NCBI GenBank assembly: GCA_910586835.1 | Contig: CAJUJU010000015.1 | Coordinates: 1 to 43,618 of the forward strand | Reading direction: 5' to 3' | DNA length: 43,618 nucleotides | Source of the DNA: an uncultured Acetatifactor sp. | Lineage (GTDB): Bacteria > Bacillota > Clostridia > Lachnospirales > Lachnospiraceae | Shown here: piece after piece, positions 39,231 through 43,618 of the stretch | How positions within the stretch are numbered: the stretch's first letter is position 1 | Layout: the number at the start of each line of letters is the position of its first letter | Position numbers and translations under genes: made by a program | Notes under the pieces: model-generated | Databases searched by the model: none | Told to the model about the DNA's origin: nothing | What the model saw: the letters and a program-made list of their open reading frames with translations, nothing else

Positions 39231-40685
39231 ATGAAGATCAGGACAAGGTATGCGCCCAGCCCTACAGGGAAGATGCATGTGGGAAATCTGCGATCCGCAT
39301 TGTACGAGTTTTTGATTGCAAAGCATGAGGGCGGAGACTTTATGCTCCGCATTGAGGATACGGATCAGGAGCGTTTTGTGGAGGGCGCCACCGAGATCAT
39401 TTACCGCACTCTGGAAAAGACCGGACTGGTTCACGACGAGGGACCGGATAAGGACGGCGGGTATGGCCCGTATGTGCAGAGTCAGCGGATGAAGACCGGA
39501 ATTTACATGAAATATGCGAAGGAGCTTATCGACAAGGGCGAGGCCTATTACTGTTTCTGCGATAAGGGGCGTCTGGCCTCCCTGAAGACAGAGGTGGTGG
39601 AGGGCAAGGAGATCACGGTCTACGACAAGCACTGTCTGCATCTGTCGAAGGAGGAGGTGGAGGCAAACCTGGCGGCAGGAAAGCCTTTTGTGATCCGGCA
39701 GAACAATCCAACGGAGGGCAGCACCACCTTCCACGATGAGCTGTACGGGGATATCACCGTGGAGAACGCGGAGCTGGACGACATGATCCTGATTAAGTCC
39801 GACGGCTATCCCACCTATAATTTTGCAAACGTGGTGGACGACCACACCATGAATATCACCCATGTGGTGCGCGGCAACGAGTATCTGTCCTCCTCGCCCA
39901 AGTATGAGCGCCTTTATCAGGCCTTTGGCTGGCAGACGCCGGTGTATGTGCATCTGCCCCTGATCACCGACGAGAGCCACAAAAAGCTTGCCAAGAGAAG
40001 CGGACACTCTTCCTTTGAGGATCTGCTGGAGCAGGGCTTTGTGACTGAGGCGGTGGTGAACTATATCGCGCTTCTGGGCTGGAGCCCGGAGGACAATCGG
40101 GAGATCTTTACGCTGGAGGAGCTGATTCGGGAGTTTGACTATCACAGGATCAGCAAATCCCCCGCTGTGTTCGACATTGTGAAGCTGCGTTGGATGAACG
40201 GCGAGTACATCAAGGCCATGGACTTTGACCGGTTCTATGAGATGGCGGAGCCTTGTTTGAAAAAGGTGCTGACAAGGGATCTGGATCTGAAAAAGATAGC
40301 GGGAATGGTGAAGACGCGCATCGAGGTATTTCCTGATATCGAGGGTCATGTGGACTTTTTCCAGGAGCTGCCGGACTATGATACAGCCATGTACACCCAC
40401 AAAAAGATGAAGACGGACAGCGCCTCATCCCTGCAGGTGCTGCAGGATATCCTTCCCCTTCTGGAGGCCCAGGAGGACTACAGCAATGACGGGCTGTATC
40501 AGACGCTGGCAAACTATGTGGAGGAGAAGGGCGTGAAGAACGGGTATGTGATGTGGCCCGTGCGTACTGCCGTGTCCGGAAAGCAGATGACGCCTGCAGG
40601 CGCCACCGAGATCATGGAAGTGCTGGGGAAGGAAGAGTCCTTAAGAAGGATCCGCATCGGAATCGAGAAGCTGCAAAATGCCTGA
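39231..40685 (+). CDS. gltX: Glutamyl-tRNA synthetase
   Basis: The protein has 484 residues. The class I HIGH-type motif is YAPSPTGKMHVGNLRSALY, followed by LRIEDTDQERFVEGA. The KMSKS-type loop is KLAKRSGHSSFEDLL. It charges tRNA-Glu (and in many Firmicutes tRNA-Gln, with later amidation by GatCAB). The ATG at 39231 has GGGAGGAAG upstream; the frame is open earlier without support. It overlaps the helicase gene by eight bases. Confidence 0.97.
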   Translation: MKIRTRYAPSPTGKMHVGNLRSALYEFLIAKHEGGDFMLRIEDTDQERFVEGATEIIYRTLEKTGLVHDEGPDKDGGYGPYVQSQRMKTGIYMKYAKELIDKGEAYYCFCDKGRLASLKTEVVEGKEITVYDKHCLHLSKEEVEANLAAGKPFVIRQNNPTEGSTTFHDELYGDITVENAELDDMILIKSDGYPTYNFANVVDDHTMNITHVVRGNEYLSSSPKYERLYQAFGWQTPVYVHLPLITDESHKKLAKRSGHSSFEDLLEQGFVTEAVVNYIALLGWSPEDNREIFTLEELIREFDYHRISKSPAVFDIVKLRWMNGEYIKAMDFDRFYEMAEPCLKKVLTRDLDLKKIAGMVKTRIEVFPDIEGHVDFFQELPDYDTAMYTHKKMKTDSASSLQVLQDILPLLEAQEDYSNDGLYQTLANYVEEKGVKNGYVMWPVRTAVSGKQMTPAGATEIMEVLGKEESLRRIRIGIEKLQNA

Positions 40686-42696
40686 TTTCGGTCAGTTAAA
40701 CGAAACACAGCGAAAAGCTGTAACCTGGGGGGAGGGCCCGCTTCTGCTGCTGGCGGGCCCAGGCTCCGGGAAAACCTTTACCGTCACAAATCGTATTTTG
40801 TTTCTTTTAAAACAGGGAGTGCCGCCGGAGCGGATTCTGGTGATCACCTTCACAAGAGAGGCCGCCCTTTCCATGCAGCGGCGCTTTCAGAGTATGTCCG
40901 GGCAGTTTCGTCCCGTCCATTTCGGAACCTTTCATTCCGTTTTCTATCGTATCCTGCAGGAGTCCGGCGGATTCCCGCATCTGAAGCTTCTCACAGGATC
41001 TCAAAAAAGAAATCTGATTCTCCCGATTTTACAAAAATATGACAATCAGCCAGGCGAAGACCGTCCGGGGACGGATCCGGAGGAATGCGCGGCCGGAGTG
41101 CTTGCCGCGGTCAGCTGTTTCTGGAACACGGGAGAGCCGGTTCAGGCGGCGGAAAAGTGTCCTGCTCCCTGGCGAGGTTCTCTGGAGAAAATCTGTCTGG
41201 AGTACGGCGGGGCAATCCGGAGGATTGGGGGCATGGATTTTGACCATATGCTCTTTGCCTGCACAAGGCTTCTTGAGGCGGATGCAACGGTCAGAAGGCG
41301 TTGGAAGAACCGTTTTTCCCACATTCTGATTGACGAGTTTCAGGACATCAATCCCGTGCAGTATGAGGCGGTGAAGCTGCTCTCCGCAAGTCCACACAAC
41401 ATTTTTGCGGTGGGGGACGACGACCAGTCCATCTATGGCTTCCGGGGCTCCAGGCCGGAGCTGATGAAGCGTTTTCGGGAGGAATTCGGGGCGGGTATGC
41501 TGCTGTTGGATGTAAATTATCGCTGCAGACAGGAGATTGTCCATGCGTCCCTTCGGGTGATCGGTGAGAACCAAGAGCGCTTTCCCAAGAGACTGCGTGC
41601 AGCGCAGGCAGGAGAGGGGCAAAATGCGGATGCAGTGAAGCTGAGAGCCTTCCGGGACAGGGAGGAAGAGACCGCCTATCTTGCAAAACAGCTGGGGGAC
41701 TGGCAGGAAGCCCACAGAAAGGACGGAAGAAGCTGTGCCGTCCTGTTCCGCACCAACCTGTACATGCAGGCCGCGGCAGCGAGGCTGAGGAACGCGGGGA
41801 TCCGGTTTGGCATCGGAGAGCGGACCACAAGTGTCTACCTGCACTTTATTGTAAAGGACATCATGGCCTATCTGCTGCTGGCAGCCGGGGAATGGAAGAG
41901 AGAGCATCTTCTGCGGGTGATCAACAGGCCTTCCAGATATGTGAGCCGGGAAGCGGTGGGGGAGAGCAGAAGTATAAGCGGGATGATACGTTTTTATGAA
42001 GAAGGAAGCTTTGACGGGGAGATGAGAAGCAAAGTGCTGAAGCGTCTCAGGCTTCTGGAGACACAGCTGAACCGTCTGGGCAAAATGAAGCCGGCCATGG
42101 CGGTAAACTATGTGCTGAAGGCGGTGAAGTATGAAAGCTATCTCACGGAAAGGGCGGGGGGCGACCGGGAAAAGCTTCTGGAGTGGAATGAGCTTCTGGA
42201 GTGGCTGAGGGCAGATGCCGCAGGCTGCGGGAGTACGGAAGAATGGCTGGAACGGCAGAGATGCTTTACAAAGGAGCTTCAGAGTCCTGTCACGAAAGAG
42301 GGGGAAGAGGTCTGCATCCGACTGATGACCATTCACGGGGCAAAGGGACTGGAGTTTGACAGAGTATATATTCCCGACTGCAATGAAAGGGTGATTCCCC
42401 AGGGTTGTATGCAGGACAACGGGCAGGTGGAGGAGGAAAGACGCCTTCTCTATGTGGCCATGACAAGAGCAAAGAAAAGCCTGGAGCTTCTGTACCTGTC
42501 AGGTGACAGGCAGCGCCCCAGGCTTCCCTCCAGATTTTTAACCCCGCTTTTTCAGGATTCTTCTTCGACGATTTCATCAAATTCACAGCTGTCAAGAAAT
42601 TCATCAAAGGCGTCGGACACTCTGTCGTACTCGTCGTCATCCGAGATGAACGTAAGCTCGGGCTCCTGGTTGGGATCCTCCGGATTTTCGCTGTAG
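40678..42696 (+). CDS. UvrD/PcrA/Rep-family DNA helicase
   Basis: The protein has 672 residues. Helicase motifs in order are AGPGSGKT (26-33), VITFTREAALSMQ, HFGTFHSVFYRIL, LIDEFQDINPVQYE, VGDDDQSIYGFRGS, DVNYRC, MTIHGAKGLEFDRVYIPDCNE and RRLLYVAMTRAKKSLELL. It unwinds DNA 3' to 5' with ATP in repair or replication. The family-like part ends at SRFLTPLF (about residue 624). The last 48 residues are a Ser-rich, low-complexity run read antisense through the DUF1292 gene, suggesting that an earlier stop codon has been lost. Confidence 0.93.
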   Translation: MPDFGQLNETQRKAVTWGEGPLLLLAGPGSGKTFTVTNRILFLLKQGVPPERILVITFTREAALSMQRRFQSMSGQFRPVHFGTFHSVFYRILQESGGFPHLKLLTGSQKRNLILPILQKYDNQPGEDRPGTDPEECAAGVLAAVSCFWNTGEPVQAAEKCPAPWRGSLEKICLEYGGAIRRIGGMDFDHMLFACTRLLEADATVRRRWKNRFSHILIDEFQDINPVQYEAVKLLSASPHNIFAVGDDDQSIYGFRGSRPELMKRFREEFGAGMLLLDVNYRCRQEIVHASLRVIGENQERFPKRLRAAQAGEGQNADAVKLRAFRDREEETAYLAKQLGDWQEAHRKDGRSCAVLFRTNLYMQAAAARLRNAGIRFGIGERTTSVYLHFIVKDIMAYLLLAAGEWKREHLLRVINRPSRYVSREAVGESRSISGMIRFYEEGSFDGEMRSKVLKRLRLLETQLNRLGKMKPAMAVNYVLKAVKYESYLTERAGGDREKLLEWNELLEWLRADAAGCGSTEEWLERQRCFTKELQSPVTKEGEEVCIRLMTIHGAKGLEFDRVYIPDCNERVIPQGCMQDNGQVEEERRLLYVAMTRAKKSLELLYLSGDRQRPRLPSRFLTPLFQDSSSTISSNSQLSRNSSKASDTLSYSSSSEMNVSSGSWLGSSGFSL

Positions 42697-42875
42697 CGGT
42701 AAAGCCAGACCTCTCCGTCCTCATTCTCTCCGGCTTCATTCAGAGGAAGAAGCGCGATATAATCCTTTTCTTCCACGGTGAGGATCGTGACAACGGCACA
42801 GGTTACCACACTGCCGTCCTCCAGCTCCAGTTCTACGGTCATTTCTTCTTCGTCAAATTCATTTTTCTTATCCAT
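42552..42875 (-). CDS. DUF1292 protein (YrzB-like)
   Basis: This 107-residue very acidic protein has the DUF1292 pattern: TVELELEDGSVVTCAVVTILTVEEKDYIALLPL, followed by EVWLYRY and a C-terminal FISDDDEYDRVSDAFDEFLD. The function is unknown; in Firmicutes it is often encoded with yrrK and yrzL but here stands alone. The ATG at 42875 has AGGAGG six bases upstream. Its 3' end overlaps the helicase gene on the other strand by 145 bp. Confidence 0.93.
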   Translation of the reverse strand: MDKKNEFDEEEMTVELELEDGSVVTCAVVTILTVEEKDYIALLPLNEAGENEDGEVWLYRYSENPEDPNQEPELTFISDDDEYDRVSDAFDEFLDSCEFDEIVEEES

Positions 42876-42897
42876 GCGCAACCTCCTGTGTGTCTAC

Positions 42898-42926
42898 AGT
42901 ATACTATTTCAGGGAACAGAACGCAA
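42898..42926 (-). promoter_or_regulatory. Promoter of the DUF1292 gene
   Basis: On the - strand, TTGCGT (42926-42921) and TATACT (42903-42898) are 17 bp apart, just upstream of the ribosome binding site. Confidence 0.65.
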
Positions 42927-42961
42927 TACGAAAAAAAATTGTAAAAAATTACGCAATATAT

Positions 42962-42989
42962 TTGCAATATTTCTGTAATATGTTAAAAT
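42962..42989 (+). promoter_or_regulatory. Promoter of the SH3-domain protein gene
   Basis: TTGCAA (42962-42967) and TAAAAT (42984-42989) are 16 bp apart. The palindrome GTAAAATTTTAC (43010-43021) lies in the leader and could be an operator. Confidence 0.55.
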
Positions 42990-43047
42990 AGGCTGGTACA
43001 GGAAATTTTGTAAAATTTTACCGCGGAGCGGAATCAGGGAGAAAACA

Positions 43048-43586
43048 ATGAAATACAGACTGATAGGAGGACTCACAGTATTTATAGTGGCTGCGGGAAT
43101 CTGTGTGGGAGCAGGGGCTTTTTCTGCCCGGAGAGTGGAGGCGAAGGAAGCGGTTCAGTCCCGGGAGACCGATGCGGCATCACGGAATGAGCCTGTTTTG
43201 CAGGAATCCGGCAGAGAGGAAGCAGAGAGAATAGAAACGGTTAACAGTCAGCCCACGGGAGATACGGTGTTGATGCGCGGCGGCGGTGCGGAATATCTGA
43301 GAGGGATTGACGGATGGTCCTTCGGAGGCAGCGCGGAACCGCTTATGACAGCGGCAAATTTTCCTCAGACAGCGCCTGACCAGGTTTTTGAGAGTGGGGA
43401 GGAAGGTTCCCCGGAGGAAGAGGAAGCGGAGAGCGAGTATGAGGATCTGGCCCTTGCCAATGTGGCGCATTATGTGAACGTGCGGGCCGAAGCAACCACG
43501 GACAGCAGTGTTCTCGGAAAGATCTACAACGGAGCCGTGGCACAGATTCTGGAGACGGTGGAGGGCGAAAACGGACAGTGGTTCCG
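43048..43586 (+). CDS. Exported SH3-domain protein, truncated at the contig end
   Basis: The first 179 residues of an open frame with no stop in the window. It begins with a membrane or signal segment (LIGGLTVFIVAAGICVGAGAF), then a Ser/Glu/Ala-rich linker. From about residue 136 it carries a bacterial SH3 domain (HYVNVRAEATTDSSVLGKIY, then VEGENGQWFR). Such proteins often carry a C-terminal cell-wall hydrolase domain, which would lie beyond this end. From 43587 on the bases are sequencing adapter, so the genuine gene sequence ends at 43586. CAGGGAG precedes the ATG. Confidence 0.85.
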
Positions 43587-43618
43587 AGATCGGAAGAGCA
43601 CACGTCTGAACTCCAGTC
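43587..43618 (+). other. Illumina TruSeq adapter sequence at the contig end
   Basis: The last 32 bases begin AGATCGGAAGAGC and match the standard Illumina read-1 adapter to their end. They are an assembly artefact and not genomic DNA. Any translation through them (for example the peptide MCSSDL on the - strand) is spurious. Confidence 0.98.

Noticed and set aside
39103..39328. GTG-start frame between the hydrogenase and gltX genes
   Set aside because: It overlaps the gltX start by 98 bases out of phase, lacks a ribosome binding site and shows no family pattern.

Overview
The window is about 43.6 kb of a low-to-mid GC Gram-positive chromosome with strong AGGAGG-type ribosome binding sites. 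It most likely comes from an endospore-forming anaerobic Clostridia, family Lachnospiraceae. Evidence for this is the sporulation genes (yqfC, yqfD, a SleL/YaaH-type spore glycosidase), an [FeFe] hydrogenase, feoAB with a Fur box, and the Firmicutes order yqfC-yqfD-phoH-pgpH-ybeY. Family names come from motif recognition by eye; no database search was run.

Region 1 (1 to about 15737) is the late half of a siphovirus-type prophage, all on the + strand. It runs from major capsid protein through head-tail connectors, tail terminator, tail tube, two tail chaperones (probably joined by a ribosomal frameshift), tape measure, baseplate and tail-tip proteins, an Ig-like protein and a large InlB-repeat/glycine-rich fibre. 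The XhlA-like protein, holin and amidase lysis cassette follows, closed by a strong terminator. Integrase, repressor, replication, terminase and portal genes would lie left of position 1.

Region 2 (15734 to 17175, - strand) holds a LysM-GH18 spore glycosidase gene that stops abruptly at its junction with the prophage, where the family normally has about 180 more residues, followed by nth. The prophage appears to be integrated inside this spore gene. A decayed Sel1-repeat remnant follows.

Region 3 (17.9 to 28.3 kb, + strand) has a membrane diguanylate cyclase overlapping pdp, then yqfC, yqfD, phoH, a degenerate PgpH-like HD protein, ybeY and a MOP-type flippase. A membrane-anchored protein with a BofC-like C-terminus and an HI0933-type flavoprotein follow.

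Region 4 (28.3 to 35.1 kb, + strand) starts with a 130-bp palindromic element. Next come a short AraC-type regulator coupled to a ClpP paralogue, a COG2509-type flavoprotein, a proB-DUF896-MTHFS-proA gene group and an inorganic pyrophosphatase.

Region 5 (35.1 to 43.6 kb) has feoA-feoB behind a Fur box, with the promoter -35 element inside the upstream terminator. It continues with an [FeFe] hydrogenase, gltX, a UvrD/PcrA-type helicase whose 3' end runs antisense through a DUF1292 gene, and a truncated SH3-domain protein. The last 32 bases are Illumina adapter sequence, so the contig end is artificial.
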